From positions 10,437,598 to 10,501,597 of the forward strand of contig OX344756.2 in the NCBI GenBank assembly GCA_947034885.2: a DNA stretch of 64,000 nt, given 5' to 3'. Each line of letters opens with the position of its first letter. The stretch's first letter is position 1. The notes beneath the pieces are model-generated. The model saw only the letters and a list, made by a program, of their open reading frames with translations, was not told the DNA's origin and searched no databases. The translations under genes and the position numbers were made by a program. Shown piece by piece: positions 35,374-45,652 of the stretch. The stretch is from Thuidium tamariscinum (Eukaryota; Streptophyta; Bryopsida; Hypnales; Thuidiaceae).

Positions 35374-38218
35374 AACTCCTATACTCAAATATAGAACAAT
35401 CAAACTTTTGAAATGTTTGTAGAGGGGATTGAAAACTAAGGGATTGGCTACCTTACTGTAGTATTTCTAGTTTTCTAATGAATAACACTTTTTCATTTAT
35501 AATCTTCAACTACTTCAGATAGTATTTTACTCAAAATAGATAGTTTTTGAAATGGTGATTGGTAATAAATTTGTCCAAAATTTTGATTTTCAATCAACAA
35601 TTTGGAAAAATGAATTGGCTCATAATACACTAAATATTAGCTCTTAATGTAATTAGGGTTTCATTCTTTATAGGTGCTTGATTGAAGTAGGAAGAAACTT
35701 ACATTGTTGAATGCTTCATGTGTGGAAGTTTGAATAGGATTAAAAGCAATTAATTCTTTTATACTTGGAAATTTTTTGCCCCCATGACTAAGGTAGCTCT
35801 ATTAAAAAATTAAAATTTTCAATTGATTTCTATTTAAATCACCAAAATATCCTAATTATTGAACCCATAGATGCATTTTTTTGTTTCTAAACTTAATAGT
35901 AAAGTCATCCATTGGATGTTTTAAATCCATAATGTTCTTACAAGGTTAAAGGTGGTCATCTTTGTACAAAAATTAACAAAAATTTCTAGTTGAGATTGAA
36001 AAAAATCTAATAACATAACTAGGGCTTTATTTTGGCTTTCTAACATTAGATTGCTCTAAAAAAAAATTGGCTATAAAATGATAACAAATCCTAAAGTGTT
36101 TTGCTATAAAACTTCAAATTAAAAAAAAATCTTAGATGAAATTGTTAGATTGTGGATAAAAACATAATTATAGACATGTGACATTAGAAGACATTTGAGG
36201 GTTGCAGAGGACTGCAAGTTCCTAAACTGCGGGAACATAGAAACTTGCGTGGGAAGAAGAATCCAACGTGCTTGTGAAAAAACTACATCAACAATTTTTG
36301 GTTTTTTTTTTTCTTAAAAATAAACCTTTTTCACATTCTAGGACCAATATTTAAAAATTTTAAGTTTAGTAATTGTTGACCTGACAATGGCCAATAGTTA
36401 TAGGAACAGTTCCAAAACGGGCTTCTAAAGCACTCAAATGTCCTCTAATGTATGTGCTAGTAAATGTGATGTTTTCTATCTAGTATGTGAATGAATGTTG
36501 AAATATAGAGCATCAATGTAACCTTTTATATTTCCACTTTAGCACTCCCTAAAATATGAAAATAAAACTAAGGCCATAATTCTATCATTGGCCTTGATTC
36601 TAGCATGAAGTTTTATAACATGGTTAGTGTACAAAAATATCACAAAAAGTCAAAATAAGTTTTTAAAATTATTTCTTATAAAACATTACATTTTAGTCTA
36701 GATGTGAAGCTATAATTCATTCTATTTTGACTAGAGATGAGAAAGTTATAGACAATCTTGTTTTTCAAAAGCAATCCAACTTTTGTTTTGAAAAAATAAC
36801 TTAAAAGATCCATTTTTGTATGCAAATTTAACAACTCTTCAAAAAAATCATTTGACAAGATAGAGATTTTTTAGTAGATCAATCTCATTATAGGTATTAT
36901 TGCATTTCAATTCCATCTTAGGACTATTAATAAGTAATGAATTTTCTAAGACTCACAATTCAATTCTTCAAAATAGATTAAAAAATTAACTCAAAATTCA
37001 CAATGCAAAAATATTCTACAAATGGTGGTTAATTAATCATCTTATTTAAAATTGTAAGCAAATGTTCAAAATTTATTTTTCCAACTTTGAATGTTAATAT
37101 CTTCTAATTTATACAATTGAACTTCATAAAATCTTTGTTGCATGATTTGTAACAAATTAAGTACAAGATCCTTATGGTTAGATTCTTTGAAAAGAATTTG
37201 TTGTTCTTAATGAACACAATATGTCAGTGAATTGTCCTACTCTAATTTCTTTTTGTGCACAGATGTGCTTGAGATTTTTTATTTTAAGCATACAAAAATA
37301 AACACTATTTTATCTAATATGCATGAAATTAAATTTGGAAAATATTGACCATTGGATTTTTAGGTAATAACAATTTTAGATGATCAACTTCACAAGAAAA
37401 AAAATGTAGCTTTTGAGGAAGAAAATTTATTAGAACATAAATAATATATTTTTATCCCCCCTTTGAAAAAATTGTACTAGAATCTAAGGCAAGTGTAATA
37501 TTTTTTTTGTCTTAAAAAATGAAAAATACAAAATTCCCTCAAATTTGTGTACATTTTCAAATAGAAAGAGTAGAAAGTCAGAATTGACCAAATTGGATCC
37601 TACAATAATTTAAAAAGTTCACATATGGGTCATTTTTTGAAACTTAACAATTGGTGTTACTAGCATATTTTTTGTTGGATTTTTCGAAATGTCTTCAAAA
37701 TTTTGGAATCATTATAAATATATTGTATTCTTCATTACATTAGATCAAACCTTGTATTCTCAAAATTGCTAAAAATCAAAATTTGAAAAAAAAATTTAGG
37801 CTCAATTTTTTTTTGCAATGTAAGTCTAGAAATGTCCAAGATAATGATTTTTTTCCCATCCTGCTATCCCTTATATTGGAAAAAGATCACATTTCTTCCC
37901 TTTTTCTATTCTAGACTCATTTTTCAAATAGAATATTAAGTTCTCATCACATAGAAATAATGAGAATTGTAAAATACAACAAGTATGTCAACTTATTATT
38001 CTACAAGATCTTCTTTTACAAATATTGAGATTTGTTTCACTCTTTTGCAAATTTGCCACTAAAAATTTCAACAAACTCATTGTATCACTTCTTGGTCCTT
38101 GAAGGGTTAAGGAGATTCAAAACCTTATAATCTAGTTAGGCTAGGAGCAAAAAAACCTTTTTTTTTTGCTTTTAATGCTTATATTTTTTCATTAATATAG
38201 TCAGAGCTTTATAAATTA
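35374..38218. other. AT-rich gene-free stretch with isolated TTAA-type end
   Basis: No gene. Around 38094-38110, GGTCCTTGAAGGG followed by TTAA is a right terminus of the TTAA type, but no left partner was found. 36186-36445 has inverted GACATTTGAG(G/T)G-like ends and weak similarity to 41110-41425, perhaps an old repeat copy. Confidence 0.35.
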
Positions 38219-38620
38219 TCCTACACTATTAGAGAAAATATAGATTCTTTGGAGTGCCACCAAAAAGTACAAAAATAACCCCCATGAGTACATTTATTTC
38301 ATCTTTCTACGAAATATTCTCCTATTCTTGCTCATCATTGATAAGAAAGAGGGGGGACATGAGTGCATAAGGCTAGTTGGTTCACAATCTTTGGTCAGTT
38401 TCACATTCTTTGATGATAGTATATTATACAATTTACGTCTATTATTATATTCATTATTACCAAACTTTTATTTGTTTAGATATTCAAACAAGACAAGGAT
38501 GGATTTTGTCATAGTTCTAGTACTTCTAATAGATTTAATTGAGCTTTTGAAATAGTTTGGCATGTGAAAACCTTCTAGTACTTTAAAGAATCCATATTTT
38601 CTCTAATGCATTCCTACATT
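38219..38620. mobile_element. ATTAGAGAAAATAT-ended TIR element with 9-bp flanking repeat
   Basis: The termini ATTAGAGAAAATATAGATTC and its inverted partner (ATTAGAGAAAATATGGATTC when reverse-complemented) enclose about 380 bp. TCCTACACT (38219-38227) and TCCTACATT (38612-38620) flank it, 8 of 9 identical, which would fit a Mutator-like target duplication. The ORF inside (38328-38555) has no recognised domain. A second copy begins at 63847 and runs off the window. Confidence 0.6.
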
Positions 38621-38869
38621 CGTCTAGTGCAAGGTCTTATAGTTATAGTTAGATAAACAAAAGAAATAATTAAAAAAGAATTATTGTTTACATTGAAAAT
38701 AGTAGTTTTGAGAGTTTTTTGACCCCTAAAAATGGCCTTTGGACTATGGGGTTAACTAAAGACTACAAGTTATTACAACCTTGACATTATTACTATCCAA
38801 AAAAAACAATGGGCCATTTCAAGTAAGTTAAATCATATCATTTATTGAATGAATTACTATTTAGTTTGG

Positions 38870-39090
38870 GAGAGTCTAGAGGCACTTTTGGGCTTCTACA
38901 CCCAATGGATGATGGACAATTCTTTATAGATAGAAATATATTTATTGATCCTTAGAATTTTGCACAAAAATAGGGAGGTCTTGCACAATAGCTTGGTCTC
39001 CATTGAATGCTTTTGATTTTTTTTAAGTGGATGATTTCTATGTATCAAAAGGTAGATTTCCAAGGCCACCAGTCTATCCATTCAGATAAG
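38870..39090 (+). mobile_element. 0.22-kb TTAA MITE family, worn copy
   Basis: It shares with 41431-41656 the series CCAATGGATGATGG, TTTTGCACAAAAA, GGTCTCCATTGAAT, GGATGATTTC and TTCCAAGGCCACCAG. Both TTAA termini are no longer recognisable. Confidence 0.45.
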
Positions 39091-39689
39091 TTGACAACCT
39101 TGTATTTTTTTTAAAATACAAATGAAATGAAATTTCAACAACCTTGCATTTCACTCGACATAATATTCAATAGCAGTCCTTAAAACTGATTCTTAGTGGA
39201 TGGAATGATCGATGTGGAATATTTCACATCAGTCCATCTAGGGTGATTCAACAAGTGAAATGGTGTGGAATATTCTACACGGCTCAGTAACTAGAGTTTC
39301 AAGCTTCATGAAATGTCAAAGTAAGCCAATGGAGCAAAATACTTTATTGTAGGATCCAAATTAATAAATAACTTTCTTATGTCAAGAAAGAAACTAATGC
39401 ATCATTCCCAATGTAGCATGGCAAATTGGCAACAAACAACTAACTATTATTGTTAGGCTTCACATGATGTGAATTTTAATTTAAACATAAAACCTACTTC
39501 TAATGTTATTTTTATTTGGGCCTCATAAGTTAACATAAGTACCCCTGAGATGTCATTGATGAAATTAGGAGATGAGGACTTCACAAAGGGAAAGGCAATC
39601 TTTGTATGGGCTATTGAGTGTTATGGAACAATTGGTCTTCTTAAACATTGTGTGGCCTATCTTTTGAGTGGATAGTGAGGTACACTTCC
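39091..39689. other. AT-rich gene-free stretch
   Basis: Nothing supported. GATGTGGAATATTTCACATC (near 39214) is a short palindrome-like sequence that recurs partly at 39255. Confidence 0.35.
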
Positions 39690-40240
39690 ATCCAAAAGAT
39701 AAGTGCTAATTTGATTTAATTTCTTAATTATCCTTAGAATCCCTTTGGATTTTAATTAATTAATTAATTAAAATTCATTACCTCTCAAATCCCCCTTCCC
39801 CCCTACTCTTTATAATTTTGAGAACCAAATTATAAAACAATCAATATGGGATATTGATTGTATCCTATACCATGTATCCCTTCCTATATCCATATCTGTT
39901 TTCATATTCCTTTTTGTATCCATATTTGTTTTATATCCGTATTTATTCATATATTTGTATCTATACCATATTCATGCTATATCCATACTTCTATAGTATG
40001 TGTATGTATATATATATAGTATGCATATAATATTCATATCCATATTCTAAATTCATATTTGAACGGCTCAAATTAAATCTTCTGAAGATCGACGACGCAT
40101 GATTTTTTGAGAAATTGATAGCATTTGAAAGGGGATCATTTTTTAAATTTAAAATCAAGGGCTTGTGATTTTTGAGGGGACACAGTAGAATGTGATACAT
40201 CTTTTCAGTGGATAGTAGAGAGTGGAGACCCCTCGGTAGT
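39690..40240 (+). repeat. CATATC-core dispersed repeat, copy 3
   Basis: A TTAATTAATTAATTAA run is followed by a C-rich stretch, CAATATGGGATATTGATTG, hexamer core of TATCCATATCTG type, GGCTCAAATTAAATCTTC and GATCGACGACGCATGATTTT. The order of parts is the same as in the copies near 6 kb. Confidence 0.6.
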
Positions 40241-40399
40241 TGGTATTCATGATTAAAGACAAGAGATGGTGTGTTGGTGTTGTACATCATTGGAGTGTTG
40301 TTGAAGTGCTTCAAAAATTAATGAAATACAAAACCTGTAAGGTATTGAAAATTATAGCAAGTTTCTCACTTGAATTGGTCGATTAAAAATTTAAGAATG

Positions 40400-40592
40400 C
40401 AGTAGAGCCTCCCTAATTCAATAAGATTGGGACCATAGTGACACATTAGATAAGAGAGGGGTTATTGTATTAGGGAGAGGCATGATATTCATGTGATTTA
40501 TATTGTCATATTATTTAGTTAGAACCAACAATTGATGTTCTTTGACAATACTTTATTGAATTAGAAAGGATTGAGTTAGGGAGCTTCTACTT
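40400..40592. mobile_element. Pogo/Emigrant-like MITE (193 bp)
   Basis: The left end CAGTAGAGCCTCCCTAATTC, with TTGGGACC inside, and the right end GAGTTAGGGAGCTTCTACT are inverted copies over about 20 bp. CAGTA-AACCTC termini with an inner GGGACC are typical of the plant Emigrant/Lemi (pogo, Tc1/mariner) MITEs. Those insert at TA; here the flanks are TG and TT, so the target duplication is worn. Confidence 0.55.
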
Positions 40593-41426
40593 TACCAATA
40601 ATTAATTGAAAACAATAAGCCGCCAAGGTGTAATCTTTAATATTGAATGGTTGTAATTAATTTCAAGGTGACTTGGATTCAAAGTTTGGTACACTAAGTT
40701 TGCTTTGGTAATCTTCAAACATTGTTAGCTCCTCACAATAAGTTATACTAGAAGCTTACAATTTGCCATAGTTCCTCATTGAGTTTTGGGGTAAAAAATT
40801 TCTCTATGTAGGGTAATAGATTTCAAATGGATTTGAATTTTTTATTTTCAATTTTTAGCCTCCAAAGGCCCAAAGTCGTAAACAAAATTATTGTGAATTT
40901 TTTTTGTCAAGATTTTGTGAAACCTATTCTCTTTTGGTAAGGATGTCTAATTCCAACTATAGATTGGTCACGAAATCCAAAAGAAATCAATGGCTCTTAG
41001 TGCATCATAATGGACTAATTGCTTCCACTTCTTCCACTTGAAAATAGAACCTAGATTTTAGAAGTATTTGTGGTGATCAAAAAGGGGAATTAGATGTAAT
41101 TTGAAGGCAAGAAGCGATTGTTTTTGGGTTGTTCCTGTGGCAGTTCCCAATCCTACCTAGCAACTGCAAACCAACCTTGACAACTTTAGTTTTAGAATTA
41201 CTTGAAAAAAATAATTTTTTTTCGAAAATTTCAAATAGTGAAAATATTGAAAATTGGATTAAGAAGTTATTTTTTTCAAAAAAACTATATTTAAAATTTA
41301 ATTATTTAATTAATTAAATTAATATCTGATGTGGAAAACTCTTGGCCACATCAAATCCCACAGTTTGGGAATTCACAATCTTGTAAAGCTCTCAAATCTC
41401 CCCTAATGTCACCAACCTTAAGGTTT
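40593..41426. other. Gene-free; right part is a possible old repeat
   Basis: 41110-41425 contains paired ATGTGG and CCACATCA motifs and CAAATCTCCCCTAATGTC, resembling parts of 5630-5760 and 36380-36450. No gene was recognised. Confidence 0.3.
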
Positions 41427-41660
41427 TTAATCCCAAAAGGCTAGTGTAGACACTCATTGTGTAATGGATGATAGAAAGTTTTTCTATGTCAGACACAAGT
41501 GTGCTTGTTCATCTTTGGTATTTTGTGCAAAAAAGGAAAAATCTTACACAATATTTTGACCTCCAATGAATATCTTCATTTTATTTTAAGTAGATGATTC
41601 ACAAGGTTTCATAAATTAAGGATAATTTCCACGGTGGTTGGCCCGTCCTTCCAGGGTTAA
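41427..41660 (+). mobile_element. 0.22-kb TTAA MITE, copy 3 (226 bp body)
   Basis: TTAA 41427-41430, then TCCCAAAAGGCTAGTG; the right end GGCCCGTCCTTCCAGGG is followed by TTAA (41657-41660). It aligns with 7553-7774 in the same orientation. Its right TTAA is also the left TTAA of the next element. Confidence 0.65.
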
Positions 41661-41886
41661 TCCTTAAACGACGCGGGGGGTGATCCAGGAACCATCTTTT
41701 GTGAAACCATGGGTATCATTGGAATTAAAAAATCCAAAAGTGCGCATTTGAAGTCAGAAAATTGTAGAAGATCTTCCTTTTCCACCCCTAATTCCGAGGA
41801 TGAATACTTACATTTCTGTCCTCTACAGCAAAAAGGCTCGCCTGTTCATCGACCAAGAAACGACTCCAGCGTCGTTTAGGGGTTAA
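41657..41886 (-). mobile_element. 0.22-kb TTAA MITE, copy 4 (222 bp body), inverted
   Basis: TTAA (41657-41660) is followed by TCCTTAAACGACGC. The right end GCGTCGTTTAGGGG is followed by TTAA (41883-41886). The inverted termini match over 14 bp with 2 differences, plus the TTAA. It aligns with the 7553-7774 copy in the opposite orientation, sharing TTAAAAAATCCAAAAG and TTGTAGAAGATCT. It shares one TTAA with its neighbour and ends next to the kinase TATA box. Confidence 0.75.
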
Positions 41887-41893
41887 TATAAAT
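41887..41893 (+). promoter_or_regulatory. Candidate TATA box of the kinase gene, abutting a MITE
   Basis: TATAAAT directly follows the TTAA of the MITE. GC-richer sequence starts some 30 bp downstream. If this is the promoter, the 5' leader to the ATG at 42824 is about 900 bases long before splicing. Confidence 0.45.
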
Positions 41894-42370
41894 CATAAAT
41901 TCTTTCAATTCGTTTCAGTTGGAGTAGGTGATGGATTCCTCACTGCCATCCTACCCGCCGAGTCGGCAGACTCTCTGTCAGTGCGTTACAGCGTTATTGA
42001 CTTCACTGGTTCAGCACTGCGCGCATCACCGTGCCTGCGGGAGTTACGTTCGCAGTTGCTGTAGCTTGTCATGTTGTTTCATTGCGGTGGAGGAGCTCTA
42101 AGGTTACAGCTAGAGAAAGACCTCGATCTGAGGTGGGTGTTGCTCTGCTTCAGCTTAGAGTCTTGACGCACGCCCTTGATCCGGGCAGTCTTATCGCAAC
42201 TTCTCTTCTCTTTCCTCTGTGTGACAGACGTGTGAGGGCAATCTTCTCCCCACTGCTGATTCATTCTCAAAGATAAACTGTCGAAAGTGGCTTTGAGTGA
42301 TGCTGTTTGACCTCGAAGAGATCGTGGAAGGACGGAGGCCTGAACGCATAACGATTTGTAAGCCTACGAG

Positions 42371-42649
42371 GTAAGATGACGTCACTCTTAATCTCTGTGA
42401 GTGATTACGATGTCATGACGTTCGTGTCGGTAGATCGAGGTTTAGGAACTTGGATTCCGATGTAGAGCTGCGCCAAAGACCCCACATGCTTGCCTTGCCG
42501 ATTTCAAGGTGGGATTAATGTCGAGAGCTGCAATAGTATGCTGCTTAGGGGAGCTAGGGGGACTGTCGGTGTCTCAAGATTTGGTTTGAGCTACCTTGCC
42601 ATCACTTACTGTAGATGTACTTCATCTGAACATTTGTACTTTGTTACAG
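42371..42649 (+). other. Possible leader intron of the kinase gene
   Basis: GAG/GTAAGA at 42371 is a good donor. A pyrimidine-rich TTTGTACTTTGTTACAG ending at 42649 is a good acceptor, giving a 279-bp intron in the 5' leader. An upstream ORF (42031-42276, 81 codons) would remain in the leader. This is inference from splice-site shape only. Confidence 0.35.
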
Positions 42650-42823
42650 CACTGCAAATTGCATCTGGTGATTCCCGGTGATGGAGCTGGTGCTCAGCCA
42701 AATGAGAGACGCGCTCAAAGGTTTTTACCTGAGACCCTATCTGATGGCACACATTTACTGACTGATCGAGCGGCCAAGTTATTCAAACGGGAAAGACGAA
42801 TTCATCTGTAATTGGCCACGGTT

Positions 42824-44050
42824 ATGGCGACTCTGAGTGATGATTACTTTCCGCTGGCACCGATTATCATGGCAAGCTTCGAAGATCACGAGAGCTCCGA
42901 AACCCTGACAGCCACTGCAGGTGCCTCCACCTTCTCTTCATCGTATGCAGGCATTGAGGTGCTCGACGATATTGAGAAATCTAAAGGGCATTGGAGTGAG
43001 CATAGCAATCTCTGTGAAGAAACAAACGGAACACACGACGAGGCTTTAGCTTGCGAGGAGCACACACTGTGCGAACCGCAGTGCTTGAGCGATCTTTTTG
43101 CTACCGTTAAAAACATGCTCAGACAAACATTCTTAGACAGGGAGAAGAACCGACAAATCACCAAGCTACTCCTTGACCACAACATCCGTCTCGGAGATTC
43201 CGGCAAAGATCTCGTCCTTGGTAGATTGATTGCAGAGGGCTCTCAAGCAGTGATTTATGAAGCCGAATGGGTAAACAGGACTGGTGAAAGAGACGGTACG
43301 ACGTGCACGCTCGTATTCAAGGTCTTCAAGGAGGCTTTCGACCTTCTTCGAGATTGCCCTCTCCACATGCTACGCAGGGGAAACCAAGGTCACTTCACAG
43401 CCATGTGCCACGGCGCCACTCTGCTCGAAGACGGCAGATTCGCGTTCGTCTACGAGCGCTACTGGGGTAGTTTGGACAAGCTCCTCAGAAAAAGACGAGA
43501 CCTCAACCCTGACGTTCCACCTTTCTTCCTCCTTGACGCCATCCGCATCATGCTCGAAATCGCGCGAGGTATGCGCAACCTTCACACGAAGGGCCTCATC
43601 CACCGGGACTTAAAATCGGCAAACATACTGGTCGAATGCAACGAGAATTACGATGTAGTGTCGGAACCAAGCCCTAAGTTCGCCTGCAACATCACAGATT
43701 ATGAGAGCTCAATGCAGGTCGTTGGCACGCGATTTTGGAGGGCGCCGGAAGTGTTGCGCTACATTCGGAAGGGTCACGATGTGGACCCAGAATCGGCATT
43801 CACGGAGAAGGCAGATGTGTACTCGTACGCCATGACGTGCTACGAAGTGCTCACAGGGTGTGTACCGCTGTCAGACATTCCTCAAGCTGATTACGACGTG
43901 ATTCTGATCCACGAGCAGCGGCCCGTTCTGCCGGATGATTTGCCTCCTTGGGTCACTGAACTGCTCGCCAAATGCTGGCACACTGATCCGTCGCAGCGAC
44001 CTGCCTTCCACAAAATCGAGGATGAGATCCTCGGGCATGGTGTCTACTAA
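42824..44050 (+). CDS. TKL-like protein kinase with altered DFG motif (408 aa)
   Basis: Single coding exon. The ATG at 42824 is the first in frame; a TAA lies at 42809-42811. Residues 1-120 have no recognised domain (acidic, Ser-rich, then a basic helix-like stretch QTFLDREKNRQITKLLLDHN). The kinase domain spans about 131-403. Lys166 (LVFKVFK) is the beta-3 lysine; HRDLKSANIL (260-269) is a complete catalytic loop with Asp262 and Asn267. The magnesium motif is DYE (292-294) instead of DFG, and the segment to APE (307-309) is short. The glycine loop reads AEGSQA (137-142), with only the middle Gly kept. LKSANIL and GTRFWRAPEV point to the plant TKL/Raf-like group. It may be active or a weak or pseudo-kinase. 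It is GC-richer than its flanks and has no frame damage. Confidence 0.9.
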   Translation: MATLSDDYFPLAPIIMASFEDHESSETLTATAGASTFSSSYAGIEVLDDIEKSKGHWSEHSNLCEETNGTHDEALACEEHTLCEPQCLSDLFATVKNMLRQTFLDREKNRQITKLLLDHNIRLGDSGKDLVLGRLIAEGSQAVIYEAEWVNRTGERDGTTCTLVFKVFKEAFDLLRDCPLHMLRRGNQGHFTAMCHGATLLEDGRFAFVYERYWGSLDKLLRKRRDLNPDVPPFFLLDAIRIMLEIARGMRNLHTKGLIHRDLKSANILVECNENYDVVSEPSPKFACNITDYESSMQVVGTRFWRAPEVLRYIRKGHDVDPESAFTEKADVYSYAMTCYEVLTGCVPLSDIPQADYDVILIHEQRPVLPDDLPPWVTELLAKCWHTDPSQRPAFHKIEDEILGHGVY

Positions 44051-45652
44051 GCTTAGTTCGATTTGGCTTGTACGTTAAGAAACTTGAATAGGTTCGGAAG
44101 TTTTCAGCTGAATCAAAAGACTTTGAGGCTCGGGAAAACGTAGTCTTTTGATATATTCTGTTCAGTAGTAGAGTTTTGACTGCCTTAAACTGCGCTATTT
44201 GATATTGAAACAATCTGTTCTCATATTGCGTTTGTGGAGATTCAAACAATCTGGTCTGCTGCACGGGCACCTTCGAAGATTGATAATCGTTAACCACCTG
44301 TCATTTCTAACTGAACTAAAAATCGGAAATCGGAAGAGAAAGGTTACGTTCGTTTTCATTAGATGTCCGTGGTGCAAGCTATGTTCTCTTGTGACGTTCC
44401 TGAGTCACGCCATGATCTTCAGCTGATCAGTTCTCGTCAGTGTTCGTGAGACCAGATCTAAAGAGATTTGTTGATAGAGTCTTACGTTTTCTCATTTCAA
44501 TCATGGCTCGCAGTGTTCGCTGTGGGAAACTGTGATCATGATACTTGCAGTTGCAAGTTCACAAGGCGGACGAATAGCACGAAGTCTTAAGTCCGCCTTA
44601 AGGAACTTGCCTCTTAATACTGCCATAACCTTGACAACGCATTCACCGTAGACTTCAGATCGAGGCAGATATTGACACTCAATTGTTTATCCTTACACCA
44701 TCATTCTTGGCCAGAGCTGGTCACGTAGACTTTTCCCTGGGCAAACTTCCATCTCATCGAAGACTGTGATATTATTTGACTACCTTAGAGCCTCGGCCAA
44801 CATTACTACTGCAATAGAATAATGCATCCTTACAATCGAATCCATTTCTTAGAAACATGAAGGATGCAAAGCTCTACATGGTAAATAGTCAATCGATTTA
44901 GGCCGAGATTGTTGAATCTTAGAACTAAGTCATAGCACTATAAACACGCAATTCATACTTTGGATTGAAGTCATATTTCATTAATCAAATTTAACCCCTA
45001 ACCGTCTGGAGTCCTCGTAAGGAATTGACGATTTGGGAAAAAGCATCATAAAGTACTAGTTGGAAGACTATTTTGGAATTGATATCCAAATGCCGCCTGT
45101 GCTGGTCTCTTTGGCACATCTGTGATGAAATGATCAATTACTGAATCTGGCTTATCATTTTTGGACGAATACAGTCTCTATTGATTCTTACGATGTGCCC
45201 TGTTCTCGTGCATGCAGCGATGCGTCTAAATGTGAGATTGTTCAGTGGATGCCGCATCATTCCTTCTGGAGTGGCTTCAATTCGAAACGGTTCAGAAAAG
45301 AGGATTCCAGGATCTTTCAAACCTTGAGCTCGTGAAAGTGAATTCTACTGGAAGCATCATATCCCGGAGCGAACCTTTCCAGCTGAATGGCGTGATGACG
45401 CTGATTCTTCATCCAGGCTGCAATTTTGTTTCGGCAAGGAATGAGATCCTTCCAGACTACTTTGCTGCCATTTCCATCACCTGCAGAACCCGATGTACCT
45501 GGATGGACGAGGGAAGAGTACTTGAAGAAGAATGGAAAGATTCCAGACTGGTGGAATGACAAGGTGGGCTAACTGCTCCTGTCAGCTGCTTCAAGATGTG
45601 CCCATCACATATGCCGATTTTGTGGTACAATAAGGGATGTATTCATTACCCC
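44051..45652. other. Kinase 3' flank and unassigned GC-richer DNA
   Basis: 44051-44450 is probably the kinase 3' UTR. TTAACCCCTAACCGTCTGG at 44991 is a lone TTAA-type terminus without partner. At 45492-45564 (plus) PDVPGWTREEYLKKNGKIPD follows a CTGCAG acceptor and precedes AAG/GTGGGC; it looks like a real exon of a protein I cannot name, but the neighbouring frames are closed. Confidence 0.3.

Noticed and set aside
38717-38753. TTGACCCCTAAAAATGGCC close to GGACTATGGGGTTAA
   Set aside because: It resembles two opposite TTAA-type ends only about 30 bp apart; too short to be an element and possibly chance.
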